This document shows positions 1-10,660 of a stretch of DNA of 64,000 bases, in pieces (the stretch's first letter is position 1; each line of letters opens with the position of its first letter). Under the pieces are notes generated by a model. That model worked only from the letters and a program-made list of their open reading frames with translations. It was not told the origin of the DNA and searched no databases. The position numbers and the translations under genes were made by a program. Source of the DNA: Tabrizicola flagellatus (lineage in GTDB: Bacteria > Pseudomonadota > Alphaproteobacteria > Rhodobacterales > Rhodobacteraceae). Location of the stretch: assembly GCF_008271465.1 (NCBI RefSeq), contig NZ_VMDU01000006.1:1-64000 (forward strand). The letters run 5' to 3'.

Positions 1-3000
1 GACCCTCCTGCCCGAACAGCGCGTCGGTCTCGGTCCCGCCATAGAGCGAATCCTCCCCGAACGAGCCATAGAGCCAGTCGATCCCCTGCCCGCCGTATAA
101 CAGGTCGTTTCCATAACTGCCGTCGAGGTTGTCGCCGCCGTTGTCGCCGTAGAGCGAGTCGTTGCCGAAGCCGCCGAACAGCGCATCGGTCTCGGTGCCG
201 CCTTCCAGCCGGTCCTCGCCATCGCCGCCGAACAGCCAGTCCACTCCGGCGCCGCCGTAGAGCCGGTCATTGCCCACCTCGCCTTGCAGGTTGTCACCGC
301 CGTTGCCGCCGATCAGCGTGTCGTCGCCCGTGCCGCCCCAGAGCGCATCGGTGTCGTCCCCGCCGTCAAGGCTGTCGTTGCCGGCGTCGCCATAGAGCCA
401 GTCCAGCCCCGCCAGCCCCGACAGCGTGTCGTTTCCCGCCCCCGCGGCCAAGGTGTTGTCCAGCGTGTTGCCGGCGCCCAGGACGCTGACCGCCGAGGTG
501 AACACCAGGATTTCCAGGTTGGCGCCCAGGGTGCAGCTCACCAGCGTGGTCCGCACCGTGTCGGTCCCCGCGCCGGCGGCCTCGACCACCACATCCCCGG
601 CCACGTCGATGATGTAGAGGTCATTCCCAAGACCACCCTCCAGGCGGTCCGACCCGGTGCCGCCGTCGAGGCTGTCGTCGCCCGTCCCGCCATAGAGCGT
701 GTCGTTGCCGATCCCGCCATCCAGCCAGTCGCTGTCGTCGTCGCCATACAGCAGGTCGTTGCCGTCGCCGCCGAGGATCGTGTCGAGGCCCGACCCGCCC
801 TCCAGCCGGTCGTTGCCGGCCCCGCCGTCGAGGAGATCGTTGCCAAGACCGCCGAAGAGCATGTCGTCGCCCAGCCTGCCCTCCAGCACATCCTCGGCAT
901 CACCGCCATAGAGAAGATCGTTGCCGTCCCCGCCGAGCAGACGGTCGTTCCCGCTGCCGCCCTCCAGCCGGTCGTTGCCGACCCCGCCATCCAGCAGGTC
1001 GTCGCCATCGCCGCCGTAAAGACTGTCGAGCCCGTCCTCGCCGTAGAGCGTATCGTTGCCTAGCCGGCCCTCGAGTATGTCGTTGCCCAGCCCGCCCGCC
1101 AGCAGGTTCGCCTGCCCGTCGCCGTGCAGCGTGTCGGCACCGCTGCCGCCGGTCACGCCCTCGATCTCATGGAACAGATCGCCCAGCGCAAAGCCGGTGG
1201 AAAGGGACGGAGTCTCCAGATCGGCCCGCAAGGCGGTGGTGCTGTCGGCGTAGGATGCGATGTCAAACCCTGCGCCGCCGTAGAGGATGTCGGACCCGCT
1301 GCCGCCCAACAGGACGTCGTTGCCATCGCCGCCGAACAGGATGTCGTTCCCCGCCCGCCCGGACAGGCTGTCGTTTCCCTCCCCGCCGTATAGCCGGTTT
1401 GCGGCCGTGTCGCCGGCAAGCGTGTCGTTGAAGGACGTGCCCTCCAGATCCTCGACCGCCACGAACACATCGCCCTGCGCCTCGCCCGTGTTCAGCCCGG
1501 GCGTCGTCAGGTCGGCCAGCACACCCGCCGCGGCCCCGGCATAGCTGGCCAGATCCACTCCCGCCCCGCCTTCCAGCCGGTCCGCCCCCGCGCCGCCGAT
1601 CAGCGTGTCGTCGCCGTCACCGCCGTAAAGCAGGTCATTGCCCGCCCCGCCCGTCAGCCAGTCGGCCCCGCCGAGGCCCGAAAGGGTGTCATTGCCGGTT
1701 CCACCCTGGACAGTCTCTGCCGCAGTCGAGCCCGAGAAGCTGTCGGCGAAGGCGGTCAGGATGAACCCTTCGATGGTGAGGAACACATCGCCCAGCGCCT
1801 CGCCCTGGTTCTGGCTGGACGTGACCAGGTCGATCCGGACCGCAGCGGTGGCCGTATCGTAGCTGACGATGTCGATGCCGTTGCCGCCCTCCAGCCGGTC
1901 CGCGCCCTCGCCGCCGATCAGCGTGTCGTTGCCGTCGCCGCCATAGAGGCTGTCATTGCCGCTGCGCCCCTCGAGCCGGTCGTGCCCGTCCACGCCGTGC
2001 AGGACGTTGGCCTGCGCGTCGCCGAGAAGCGTGTCCGCGCCTGCGCCGCCTTCCATGTCCTCGATCGAGACATAGCTGTCGCCCGCCGCCTCGCCGGTGT
2101 TCAGGCCCGGATTGGCCAGATCAGCAAGCACGGCGGTCGTTGCCTCGCGGTAGCTGGCCCGGTCACGGCCGGCGCCGCCGTCCAGAATGTCGGCCCCGAG
2201 CCCGCCCAGCAGGGTGTCGTTGCCGTTGCCGCCGAACAGGCTGTCGGCGCCGGCGCCGGCGCTCAGCCGGTCGTTTCCGTCCAGCCCGTCGATCCGGTTG
2301 TCGACCGCATTGCCGGTCAATGTGTCGGAGAAGTGGGATCCGGTGATCCCCTCGATCGAGATGTAGATCTGCCCGGCCGCCAGTTGCGTGTTCTGGCTCG
2401 GCACATCGAGGTTGACCCGGACCCCGGCCGTGGCCCCGGTGAGGACGATGGTGTCGAACCCCGCGCCGCCGTTGATCGTGTCCGCCCCGGTCGAGACCAG
2501 GAACAGGTCATCACCGGCCGTTCCGGTGATGAAGTCGATCTGGTTGGTGCCATAGAGCATGTTCTCGGGGTCGGGCGGCGTCGGCAGCGCGTGCCAGAGG
2601 CCGATGAAATCGCGCAGCTGGAAATTGCCCGGCATCAGCGGCATGCCGTTCGACGAGATCAGCTCCAGCGTCTCGTCGCCGTAGGAGATCAGCGCGCCAA
2701 TGGCGGTGGCGGTGATGGTCAGCGCGGCCAGCGAATGGATGCGGCCCCAGGCAGACAGGTCGATCCGGTCGATGCCGAACTGGAAGTCGGCGATCACGTC
2801 ATGCGCGGCATCGGCGCCCAGCACGAAGATGTCGGCCCCCGCCCCGCCGTACAGCGTGTCGCAGCCGCCGCCATCCGCCAGGATGTCGTTGCCCTGATCG
2901 CCCTGGATCACCTCGGCTCCGTCGCCGCCTACGATCATGTCCGATCCGGCCGCGCCAGTCAGCGTGTCGCCCGAAGCCCCGCCGCTCTGGATGGGCGCCA

Positions 3001-4078
3001 GCGTGCCGGGGTCGATCTGCAACCGGGTGATGCCGGCGCCCTCGGTGGCGATGAACAGCTCGATCACCCCGTTCACCACCCGCGCGGTCATGGCGGTGAT
3101 GTTGTCGTAGGGCAGGCCCTGGCCGGCGAGGAGCTGGCCGCAGTTGACCAGCCGGCCGTCGGGCATCAGCGTCATCACCGTCAGCCCGTCGTCGCCACCG
3201 CCGGCGATGACGAAGACCCGGTCGCCGACCTGGGCGGTGGCCAGCGTCAGCACCGACTGGAAGCGGGTATCCAGCGTGTCGATCACATGGTCGGTCACGG
3301 TCATCGCCCCGTCGGCAGTCAGGGCGATGACGCTGATCGACGAGGAATTGGGCGAGGCGACGAGCAGGTAGCTGGTCCCCGCCATCTCGACCACCCGGAC
3401 CGCCGAGGGGTCGGCGATGCCCAGCCCCTGCGGCGCGCCGATCACGGTCGGATTGCCCAGCGTTCCGTTGGCGGCGATCGGGAAGGCGCGCACCACGTCG
3501 GCCTCCAGCGAGAGGCTGACCAGAAAGCGTTGCCCGGCCACGGTGACCGGGATCATGTCGCCGATGTCGATGCCGGTATGCGGACCGTCCAGCACCTTCG
3601 ATCCGACCAGGGTCATCGTGCCGTTGGCGGCCACCGAATAGGTGTGGATCGTGCTGTCGCCCATCCGCGCGGCGTAGAAATAGGTCGTGCCGCCGACCTG
3701 CGCCACGCATTGTGCCGAGATCGCGCCCGAGAGGCTGCCCGGCAGCTGGATCGGGCTGTTCAGCGCGCCGGTCCCGGAGATGCCGAAGGCGTTGACCCCG
3801 GCCTGGTTCGCCCCGGTCACGATCAGGTGGGTGGTGCCGTTGATGACCACGGTCTCGATCGTTGCCGGGGCCGGCAGGGCTGTCCCGGGGGCGATGTTTT
3901 CCTGGTCGAGCAGCGTCATCGACGCCCCGACTTCCAGCGCGAGGACGCCGCCGCCAGCCCGGGTCGCGGTGTAAAGCAGCGTCTTGCCGCCCTGCACCAC
4001 AAGCTCCAGATCGCAGATTCCGGAGATCACGTTCAGCGGCGCCGCCGTGAACGTCTCCACCACCAGAAAGTTGATCAC
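1..4078 (-). CDS. Giant RTX (GGxGxDxxx) calcium-binding repeat protein, partial
   Basis: Reading the minus strand from a GTG at 4078 gives an open frame of 1359 codons with no stop to the window edge, so the C-terminus is missing. Residues 1 to about 330 look like a beta-propeller or lactonase-like domain of short beta-rich repeats (for example [15 protein letters not shown] near the start). From about residue 365 the protein becomes RTX nonapeptides of the type [11 protein letters not shown], which bind calcium in parallel beta-rolls. One block resembles the serralysin C-terminal region ([11 protein letters not shown], about 430). About five units of roughly 100 residues, each starting like DxxSY...GVLADL and followed by nonapeptides, form a higher-order repeat. 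Such proteins are usually exported by type I secretion through a C-terminal signal, which lies outside the window, and no T1SS genes are visible. Start is uncertain: no ATG is near and other GTG/TTG codons lie upstream in frame. Exact role (adhesin, S-layer-like or enzyme) unknown. Confidence 0.9.
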   Translation of the reverse strand, partial: MINFLVVETFTAAPLNVISGICDLELVVQGGKTLLYTATRAGGGVLALEVGASMTLLDQENIAPGTALPAPATIETVVINGTTHLIVTGANQAGVNAFGISGTGALNSPIQLPGSLSGAISAQCVAQVGGTTYFYAARMGDSTIHTYSVAANGTMTLVGSKVLDGPHTGIDIGDMIPVTVAGQRFLVSLSLEADVVRAFPIAANGTLGNPTVIGAPQGLGIADPSAVRVVEMAGTSYLLVASPNSSSISVIALTADGAMTVTDHVIDTLDTRFQSVLTLATAQVGDRVFVIAGGGDDGLTVMTLMPDGRLVNCGQLLAGQGLPYDNITAMTARVVNGVIELFIATEGAGITRLQIDPGTLAPIQSGGASGDTLTGAAGSDMIVGGDGAEVIQGDQGNDILADGGGCDTLYGGAGADIFVLGADAAHDVIADFQFGIDRIDLSAWGRIHSLAALTITATAIGALISYGDETLELISSNGMPLMPGNFQLRDFIGLWHALPTPPDPENMLYGTNQIDFITGTAGDDLFLVSTGADTINGGAGFDTIVLTGATAGVRVNLDVPSQNTQLAAGQIYISIEGITGSHFSDTLTGNAVDNRIDGLDGNDRLSAGAGADSLFGGNGNDTLLGGLGADILDGGAGRDRASYREATTAVLADLANPGLNTGEAAGDSYVSIEDMEGGAGADTLLGDAQANVLHGVDGHDRLEGRSGNDSLYGGDGNDTLIGGEGADRLEGGNGIDIVSYDTATAAVRIDLVTSSQNQGEALGDVFLTIEGFILTAFADSFSGSTAAETVQGGTGNDTLSGLGGADWLTGGAGNDLLYGGDGDDTLIGGAGADRLEGGAGVDLASYAGAAAGVLADLTTPGLNTGEAQGDVFVAVEDLEGTSFNDTLAGDTAANRLYGGEGNDSLSGRAGNDILFGGDGNDVLLGGSGSDILYGGAGFDIASYADSTTALRADLETPSLSTGFALGDLFHEIEGVTGGSGADTLHGDGQANLLAGGLGNDILEGRLGNDTLYGEDGLDSLYGGDGDDLLDGGVGNDRLEGGSGNDRLLGGDGNDLLYGGDAEDVLEGRLGDDMLFGGLGNDLLDGGAGNDRLEGGSGLDTILGGDGNDLLYGDDDSDWLDGGIGNDTLYGGTGDDSLDGGTGSDRLEGGLGNDLYIIDVAGDVVVEAAGAGTDTVRTTLVSCTLGANLEILVFTSAVSVLGAGNTLDNTLAAGAGNDTLSGLAGLDWLYGDAGNDSLDGGDDTDALWGGTGDDTLIGGNGGDNLQGEVGNDRLYGGAGVDWLFGGDGEDRLEGGTETDALFGGFGNDSLYGDNGGDNLDGSYGNDLLYGGQGIDWLYGSFGEDSLYGGTETDALFGQEG

Positions 4079-4254
4079 TTCCGGCCCCGAACACACCCAT
4101 GTACCCAAGGGTAAGGATGCCGGTCGAAGTCCTAATGCCGGGTGATCCGATCAGGGCGGAAACGCGGCAAGTGGACAGGATTTTCGGCAAAGCCGAGCGG
4201 TCAGGCCCGACTGCGCTCCGCACCGGCCAATCCGGGTCGGCGCGACGCAGGCGT

Positions 4255-5013
4255 TCAGACGAACTGTTCGCCGATCAGCCGTTCCTCCAGCCCGTGACCG
4301 GGGTCGAACAAGAGCCGGTGGCGCACGCTGTCCTCCGAGCGCACCTCGACGCTGACGACATCGCGGACCGAGGACCGGCTATCGGCATCGGCCATGACCG
4401 GGCGCTTCTCCGCCTCGATCACGTCAAACCGCACCAGGGCTGTCCGGGGCAACAGCGCCCCCCGCCAGCGCCGCGGTCGGAAGGCCGACATCGCGGTCAG
4501 CGCCAGCACGTCCGACCCGATGGGCAGGATCGGCCCATGCGCCGAGTAGTTGTAGGCGGTGGATCCCGCCGGGGTCGCCACCAGCGCCCCGTCGCAGACC
4601 AGTTCGTCCATCCGCACCCGCCCGTCGATGGAAACCCGCAGCTTTGCCGCCTGCGGACCCTGGCGCAGAAGCGAAACCTCGTTGATCGCCAGCGCCTCGG
4701 TCACGCGGCCCTTCGCATTCTGCGCCCGCATTGCCAGAGGATTGATCACCGTCTCCTCCGCCGCCCGCAGCCGCTCGATCAGCCCGTCCTCGGCATAGGC
4801 GTTCATCAGGAAGCCGATCGTGCCGCAGTTCATGCCATAGACCGGCAACCGCCGCCCATGCGCCGCGTGCAGGGTCTGCAACATGAACCCGTCGCCGCCC
4901 AGCGCCACGATCACCTCGGCCGACCGTGCGTCGGCCTGGCCGTAGCGCGCCGTCAGCGCCGCAAAGGCCTTGACCGCCGCCTCTGCCTTGCTCGCCGTGA
5001 ATCTGATGCGCAC
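4255..5013 (-). CDS. nadK: NAD kinase
   Basis: ATP-NAD kinase, phosphorylating NAD to NADP in the cytoplasm. The 252-residue product carries the diagnostic GGDG motif (residues 39-42, in [14 protein letters not shown]), the downstream NE pair in [11 protein letters not shown], and the glycine-rich [16 protein letters not shown] segment of the C-terminal domain. An upstream ATG at 5055 is in frame, but I prefer the GTG at 5013 because GGAGGGG sits about 5 nt before it and the resulting N-terminus ([13 protein letters not shown]) matches the family's short beta strand. Length is typical of alphaproteobacterial NadK. It stands alone, 177 bases upstream of the RTX gene on the same strand and downstream of the Sel1 protein gene. 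Confidence 0.95.
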   Translation of the reverse strand: MRIRFTASKAEAAVKAFAALTARYGQADARSAEVIVALGGDGFMLQTLHAAHGRRLPVYGMNCGTIGFLMNAYAEDGLIERLRAAEETVINPLAMRAQNAKGRVTEALAINEVSLLRQGPQAAKLRVSIDGRVRMDELVCDGALVATPAGSTAYNYSAHGPILPIGSDVLALTAMSAFRPRRWRGALLPRTALVRFDVIEAEKRPVMADADSRSSVRDVVSVEVRSEDSVRHRLLFDPGHGLEERLIGEQFV

Positions 5014-5129
5014 TTGAGCCCCTCCCGACCGGCTGCCCAGTCTTGTCCGGGACACGCAGCGAACTCAACCCCTGTCCCCGCATCCAGCCCGACGCCCGCC
5101 AGTTCCTCCGGCCCTGGCCGGCTGCCCGT

Positions 5130-5660
5130 TCAGCAGAGGCTGTCCACACCCAGGTCACAGGCGCGGTCGAACAGCCGGGTCGCCCGGGCGCCATCCTGCG
5201 GCACGCCGTCCCCCGCCTGATACATCAGGCCCAGGTTGCGACAGGCAGGACCGCTGCCCCCGTCGCACCCCAGCCGGTAATGACGCGCGGCCTGCGCCGG
5301 ATCCCGGTCAAGCCCGGTGCCGGTGTAATAGGCCCAACCAAGGTTGCCGCAGGCCCGGCCATAGCCCTTGTCGCACCCATCCCGCAGCAGCGGGATCGCC
5401 CGATCCGGATCGGCCGCCTGGCCGAGACCGACCAGATAGCTCATCCCGAGATCCGAACATGAGATGACATTCCCCAGGTCGCACCCCTTGCGGATGAATT
5501 TCAGAAGCAGCGCATCGTCGCCGGCCGCCTGCGCCGCACGCGAACCGGCGAGGCAGGCATCCTGGTCGCCGGCATGACAAGCCTGCCAATCGTCGGCACG
5601 GGCAGCAGACGCCGACAGCACAAGCGCCAGCAAGGACGCACGGACGACCATCCCCGTCAC
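5130..5660 (-). CDS. Secreted Sel1-repeat protein (cysteine-rich, Hcp-like)
   Basis: A 176-residue protein with an N-terminal signal peptide ([18 protein letters not shown]) followed by about four Sel1-like alpha/alpha repeats, for example [37 protein letters not shown] and [19 protein letters not shown]. Each repeat is flanked by paired cysteines ([40 protein letters not shown]), the pattern of Helicobacter cysteine-rich (Hcp) proteins, so disulfide-stabilised repeats in the periplasm are likely. Such scaffolds bind peptides or proteins; the partner here is unknown. The GTG start at 5660 has GGAGG 7 nt upstream, whereas the longer ATG (5684) start would place charged residues before the signal peptide. 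Confidence 0.85.
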   Translation of the reverse strand: MTGMVVRASLLALVLSASAARADDWQACHAGDQDACLAGSRAAQAAGDDALLLKFIRKGCDLGNVISCSDLGMSYLVGLGQAADPDRAIPLLRDGCDKGYGRACGNLGWAYYTGTGLDRDPAQAARHYRLGCDGGSGPACRNLGLMYQAGDGVPQDGARATRLFDRACDLGVDSLC

Positions 5661-5888
5661 AGACTTGCCTCCTTCCCGGCACAAGGTCTTTCACGTCGCA
5701 CTCTGACCATGGACGCATCCCGCCGCAAGCCGGCGACAGATGCCGCTGTGGGGCGAGGGCGCAGCCGCGTCCGTCACCTGCGGCAAGAATATTTCGCGGC
5801 CGGTGCCGGACCTGTCGCTTTCTTGCCTTTCCCGTCGCATCCGCTTGGTCTAAATACCGCCGCACACCCACGCCCGGAGGACCTGACG

Positions 5889-7184
<1,296 letters not shown>

Positions 7185-7471
7185 GGGCGAACGCCCGGCA
7201 GGGTGGGTAAACTGTCCACATTGCTGCGACCGAAAGGGCCGTGTCCTCCATCGAGCAGGCACCACGACAGTCGATGTAGTCGCTCTTTAACGCCACTTCA
7301 TCAGCCGAAGTTTGGATGAATGCCGTTGCAAAGCGCCTTTCCGGGGGGTGGGCAGGGCACCGCCCAGCGGCGCAATTGCGCTTGGATTCCGGGCGAAAAT
7401 CTCTTCTATTCCGGCTTGGTGCCGCTAGGAGCGGTCCACCCTGAAACACAATCGGCCAAAGGGAACCCCGA
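7185..7471. other. Intergenic stretch, no gene seen
   Basis: I find no convincing coding frame or RNA gene here. Just after the glyA stop a short GGGC/GCCC hairpin is possible but weak and has no T-run. From about 7440 the base composition shifts to low GC, continuing into the frameshifted gene beyond. Confidence 0.5.
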
Positions 7472-7797
7472 TCACCGGCAAGTTGCAGCAAGCAAGATTC
7501 CGCCCGGGAAGATGCCAATCACAACGATTAATAGCATCAATAGACTGAACACCCAGCGGCAGATTACACATCGCGGGTAATTTTGCTCTGCCCAGACATG
7601 AATCTGCAACAGAACAAGACATATGCCTGCCAATGTCACCCAACCTGCCCAAAAATTCCAAGACAAAGATTGCTGACCGCACCCAATATCGCGAAGCAGC
7701 AAGATAGCTCCGGCAATCGTAAGAGTATTAGCAGCAACCCCCCCCAAGTCTTCAATAAATCCGATACATCATGGAAAGCCAAATCTTGAAGTTTCAT
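7472..7797 (-). pseudogene. Small membrane protein gene broken by a frameshift at an 8-G run
   Basis: On the minus strand an ATG at 7797 (MKLQDLAFHDVSDLLKTWGG) is preceded by AGAAGG with 8 nt spacing, a good ribosome site. After 20 codons the frame crosses eight consecutive G (plus-strand C run, 7738-7745). In the initiated frame translation would end after about 53 residues. Shifting by +1 or -2 at the run joins it to VAANTLTIAGAILLLRD and continues to a TGA at 7472-7474, giving about 108 residues with three hydrophobic helices and several cysteines (CGQQS, CLVLL, CVICRW). GC content is far below the neighbouring genes, which suggests acquisition by transfer. The broken reading could be a true pseudogene, a phase-variable tract or a sequencing error. 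No family recognised. Confidence 0.5.
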
Positions 7798-8225
7798 TCA
7801 TGTATCCTTCTGGAGACGCAACAAATCAAAGGTAAAACTATGCGCTCCATGCGGACGTGGCAAGACAACCAGTTACTGAAGAGCAAAACTGTGCGACACA
7901 CGTTTCAACAAGGCAGTACTGAGAAATATGAAGGAATATGGCCAGGTTCGCCGCGCATGGTTGACGTCCCACCCCCCCGGCGCGCGTAGAGACGGCAGGA
8001 AGACGCAAGGAAAATGGTAATAAGACGCCGTCTTCCCCCGGAATTCATCTGGTTAACACAGCGTTCCCAAGGGGCTGATGCTCCTTGTGGCACCCGTTGC
8101 GGCACCCCTTGAGAAAACTCGCGTAAGCTTTCCTTGACCGCAGGCATTGACCCCTCGGGCGATCCCCACCTTGACGCCGCGACCCTTCCCCAGTCACATC
8201 CGCCGACCTCAACCGGCAGGGCCAG
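7798..8225. other. Intergenic region, partly low GC
   Basis: No supported gene. The first 170 bases continue the low-GC patch; the rest returns to high GC. A perfect short palindrome AAGACG-C-CGTCTT lies at 8022-8034, and a short direct repeat of GGCACCC occurs near 8089-8107. I cannot assign a function to either. Confidence 0.4.
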
Positions 8226-9098
8226 ATGACCACCCCCGACACCCGCTCCCTCGAACACCGCATGGGCGACTGGGCCCGGGCCCGGCTGCCCTTCGCGGTG
8301 GCCGAACTCGTGATGTTCGTCCTGAAACAGGGCTGGGCCTGCCTCTTCGGCGGTCTCCTCCTCCTCGCGATCCTCGGGACCAAGGCCATCTGGCAACCAG
8401 ACTGGCCGCTCCACCGTTATGACGCGCTGTTCCTGTTTGCCATCGCCACGCAAGGGGTCTTCCTTGCGACCAAGCTGGAAACCTGGGAAGAAGCCCGCGT
8501 CATTCTCCTGTTCCACCTCACCGGCACGGCGATGGAATGGTTCAAGGTCAGCGCCGGCTCCTGGGCCTACCCCGAGCCGGGGATCTTCAAGCTGATGGGT
8601 GTGCCCCTCTTCTCGGGCTTCATGTATGCCGCCGTGGGCAGCTACATGGCGCGCGTCATCCGCGTTTTCGACATGGCCTTCGCGCCCTACCCGCGCTTTC
8701 CGCTGACCGTGGCGCTGGCCGCCGCGATCTACCTCAACTTCTTCGCCCACCATTTCCTGCCCGACATCCGCCTGGCGCTGTTCGTCGCGACCGTGGCGCT
8801 TTACGGCCGCACGCGGATCTGGTTCCGCATCCACGACCGGCACTGGTGGATGCCCTTGCCCGTCGCCGCCTTCCTGTCGGCGCTGGCGCTCTGGGTGGCC
8901 GAGAACGTGGGCACCGCGACCGGCACCTGGATCTACTCGGGCCAGATCCAGGGCGAAATGGTCAGCTTCGCCAAGCTCGGCTCGTGGTATCTGCTGCTTT
9001 ACGTCGCCTTCGTCACGGTGACGCTGGTCACCCGCCGGGCGCTGCATGCCCGGGCACTGGACCCGGGCCCATCCGGGGAAATCCTTGCGAAATCGTAA
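8226..9098 (+). CDS. DUF817 family integral membrane protein
   Basis: A 290-residue polytopic membrane protein with about eight hydrophobic segments (for example LFGGLLLLAILGTKAIW, FLFAIATQGVFLATKL). Conserved-looking intramembrane stretches include TGTAMEWFKVSAGSWAYPEPG, FAHHFLPDIR and FRIHDRHWWMP. This pattern and length match the DUF817 family (YoaT-like), whose function is not established. The histidines and tryptophans in the loops could bind metal or haem, but that is inference. It is followed by a strong convergent hairpin at 9138-9158. Confidence 0.8.
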   Translation: MTTPDTRSLEHRMGDWARARLPFAVAELVMFVLKQGWACLFGGLLLLAILGTKAIWQPDWPLHRYDALFLFAIATQGVFLATKLETWEEARVILLFHLTGTAMEWFKVSAGSWAYPEPGIFKLMGVPLFSGFMYAAVGSYMARVIRVFDMAFAPYPRFPLTVALAAAIYLNFFAHHFLPDIRLALFVATVALYGRTRIWFRIHDRHWWMPLPVAAFLSALALWVAENVGTATGTWIYSGQIQGEMVSFAKLGSWYLLLYVAFVTVTLVTRRALHARALDPGPSGEILAKS

Positions 9099-9137
9099 AG
9101 GCTGAAACCCAGGCCCTTGTTCTGGAAACCACTCCGG

Positions 9138-9158
9138 CCCTGTCCACCGTGGACAGGG
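9138..9158. terminator. Bidirectional hairpin between convergent genes
   Basis: CCCTGTCC-ACCGT-GGACAGGG forms an eight-base-pair stem with a five-base loop exactly between two convergent genes. It ends only 2 bases before the stop codon of the minus-strand gene. There is no long T-run, so termination strength is uncertain. Confidence 0.6.
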
Positions 9159-9160
9159 TC

Positions 9161-9532
9161 TCAGAAGTAGCCCCGCCAGGCCAGGAAGCCGAAGATGGCC
9201 ACGGCCAGCACCAGCACCCCGAAGCCGACCGAGCCGACAATGCCCGCGAACAGGTCGCGCCGGCGGCTCACCGGGTCGATCGCGATCAGATGCTTCAGGC
9301 AGACATCGTAGGCCTCGGTCACCTCGCCCATGTCGATCTGCCCCAGAAGCTTGGGGTTCTGCGCCTTCTGGGCCGCGCCGGCCAGCAGCCTGCCCGCATC
9401 GCGCACCTTGCGCGGCAAGAGGCGACCGGCCCGCTTCAGCTTTGCGGCGAGTCCCTTGCCGCCCAGCCCCAGCCTCTCTTCCAGAAGCTGCGCCACCCGA
9501 TCCGCCATCTGCTGGATCGTCACCGCACTCAT
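9161..9532 (-). CDS. Conserved small protein with C-terminal membrane anchor
   Basis: A 123-residue protein: an amphipathic N-terminal part (MSAVTIQQMADRVAQLLEER), a lysine/arginine-rich middle predicted helical, and one C-terminal transmembrane helix (FAGIVGSVGFGVLVLAVAIFGFLAW). The start ATG at 9532 has GGAGG upstream at about 8 nt and is preferred over the in-frame ATG at 9547. I do not recognise a named family. The topology suggests a tail-anchored cytoplasmic protein. Confidence 0.75.
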   Translation of the reverse strand: MSAVTIQQMADRVAQLLEERLGLGGKGLAAKLKRAGRLLPRKVRDAGRLLAGAAQKAQNPKLLGQIDMGEVTEAYDVCLKHLIAIDPVSRRRDLFAGIVGSVGFGVLVLAVAIFGFLAWRGYF

Positions 9533-9642
9533 CTTGTCACCCTCCACCGCCCCCGCAGAACCTAGTGTCGTTTGCCGGGACGATCAACCGCCCTGCGTCG
9601 GGTTCACTGGCCTGAAGCTCTCGAAATCGCTATGGAAAACCC

Positions 9643-10416
9643 ATGCTCGCCACGATTCGCCACCCCGCCGCAGCGGCCCCCGAGGCCCCGACCCTGGTCA
9701 TCGCGCACGGCCTCTACGGCTCGGGCCGGAACTGGGGCGTCATAGCCCGCCGCCTGGCCGACCGGCGCGAGGTGGTGGCGGTGGACATGCGCAACCATGG
9801 CGATAGCCCGCGCTTTCCGACCCAGAGCTATCCCGAGATGGCCGCCGACCTGGCCGATGTGATCGAGAGCCTAGGGCCGCAGCCGGTGGACCTCTTGGGC
9901 CATTCGATGGGAGGGAAGGCCGCGATGCAACTCGCGCTGACCCGCCCCGAGCTGATCCGCCGCCTGATCGTCGCGGACATCGCCCCCGTGGCCTATGCCC
10001 ATGACCAGACCCGCAACGCCCGTGCCATGGCCGAGATCGACCTGTCGCGGATCACCACGCGGGCCGAGGCGGACGCAGCCCTGTCGGCCCGGATCGACGA
10101 CCCCGCCCTGCGCGCCTTCTTCCTGCAATCGCTCGATCTGCGCCAGCGCCCGCCGCGCTGGCGGCTGAACCTGCCGGTGCTGGAAGCCGAGATGCCGAAG
10201 ATCGTCGGCTGGCCGGGAACCCTGGGCGTGTTCGACCACCCCGCCCTGTTCCTGACCGGCGCCGAAAGCCGCTATGTCCTGCCCGAACACCGCGAGACGA
10301 TCCGCGCCTTGTTCCCGAAGGCGCGCTTCGCGAAGATCCCCGGCGCGGGCCACTGGCTGCATGCCGAAAAGCCACGCGAGTTCGAGGAGACCGTCCGGGT
10401 CTTTCTGGAAGCCTAG
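9643..10416 (+). CDS. Alpha/beta hydrolase, YbfF-type esterase
   Basis: A 257-residue alpha/beta-fold hydrolase. The nucleophile elbow GHSMGG places the serine at residue 88, the oxyanion-hole HG is in IAHGLYGSGRNW (about 22-23), and the catalytic histidine is His237 in PGAGHWLHAEKP. The order and spacing match the short-chain acyl esterase family containing E. coli YbfF. Substrate unknown. Its end overlaps the end of the convergent small gene at 10413 by 4 bases. Confidence 0.9.
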   Translation: MLATIRHPAAAAPEAPTLVIAHGLYGSGRNWGVIARRLADRREVVAVDMRNHGDSPRFPTQSYPEMAADLADVIESLGPQPVDLLGHSMGGKAAMQLALTRPELIRRLIVADIAPVAYAHDQTRNARAMAEIDLSRITTRAEADAALSARIDDPALRAFFLQSLDLRQRPPRWRLNLPVLEAEMPKIVGWPGTLGVFDHPALFLTGAESRYVLPEHRETIRALFPKARFAKIPGAGHWLHAEKPREFEETVRVFLEA

Positions 10417-10589
10417 CCTTCGATCTGCCGGGCGATCAGCCAGCTGACCGGCAGGGCAAGGGCCGCTCCGGCCGCTGCCGCCCCGACGATCGGCCAGAGC
10501 GTGTCATAGCCCAAGGTCAGGACCAGAATGACCCCCGATCCCGCCAGGGCGGTGCCGATCATCGAAAACAGGATCATCATCAGGCGCAT
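10413..10589 (-). CDS. 58-residue two-helix membrane protein
   Basis: Short open frame with an excellent ribosome site: AGGAGG seven bases before the ATG at 10589. The product is nearly all hydrophobic, two helices (MILFSMIGTALAGSGVILVLTL and IVGAAAAGAALALPVSWLIA) followed by a short basic tail. Size and layout resemble small inner-membrane proteins found as single genes in Rhodobacterales. Function unknown. Confidence 0.7.
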   Translation of the reverse strand: MRLMMILFSMIGTALAGSGVILVLTLGYDTLWPIVGAAAAGAALALPVSWLIARQIEG

Positions 10590-10660
10590 CGCGAAGCCTC
10601 CTGCAAGTCGCGCATCGGAAAAAGCATATCCGGGCCGCGCCTCTGCCGCCTTGATCGGCG

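Noticed and set aside
1-2560. Possible CRISPR or DNA tandem array from the regular gccgcc-rich repeats
   Set aside because: The periodicity is the 27-base codon period of RTX nonapeptides with degenerate DNA; there are no identical repeats with unique spacers.
284-4114. Long plus-strand open frames opposite the RTX gene (including one of 710 codons)
   Set aside because: They are mirror images of the repetitive GC-rich RTX frame: proline/arginine/valine-rich, no ribosome sites or known domains, while the minus strand gives a coherent RTX protein.
2799-4223. Minus-strand 474-codon frame starting upstream of the RTX protein
   Set aside because: It is out of frame with the RTX repeats, arginine-rich and without recognisable domains; a shadow frame.
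5574-5888. N-terminal extension of GlyA from an upstream ATG
   Set aside because: The extension overlaps the divergent Sel1 gene and its promoter, and GGAGG precedes the internal ATG at 5889.
7187-7200. Terminator after glyA
   Set aside because: Only a four-base-pair stem with no T-run.
8041-8120. Possible attachment site or integrase remnant before the DUF817 gene
   Set aside because: The short GGCACCC repeats and odd composition were suggestive, but I could find neither a tRNA fragment nor a matching second copy.
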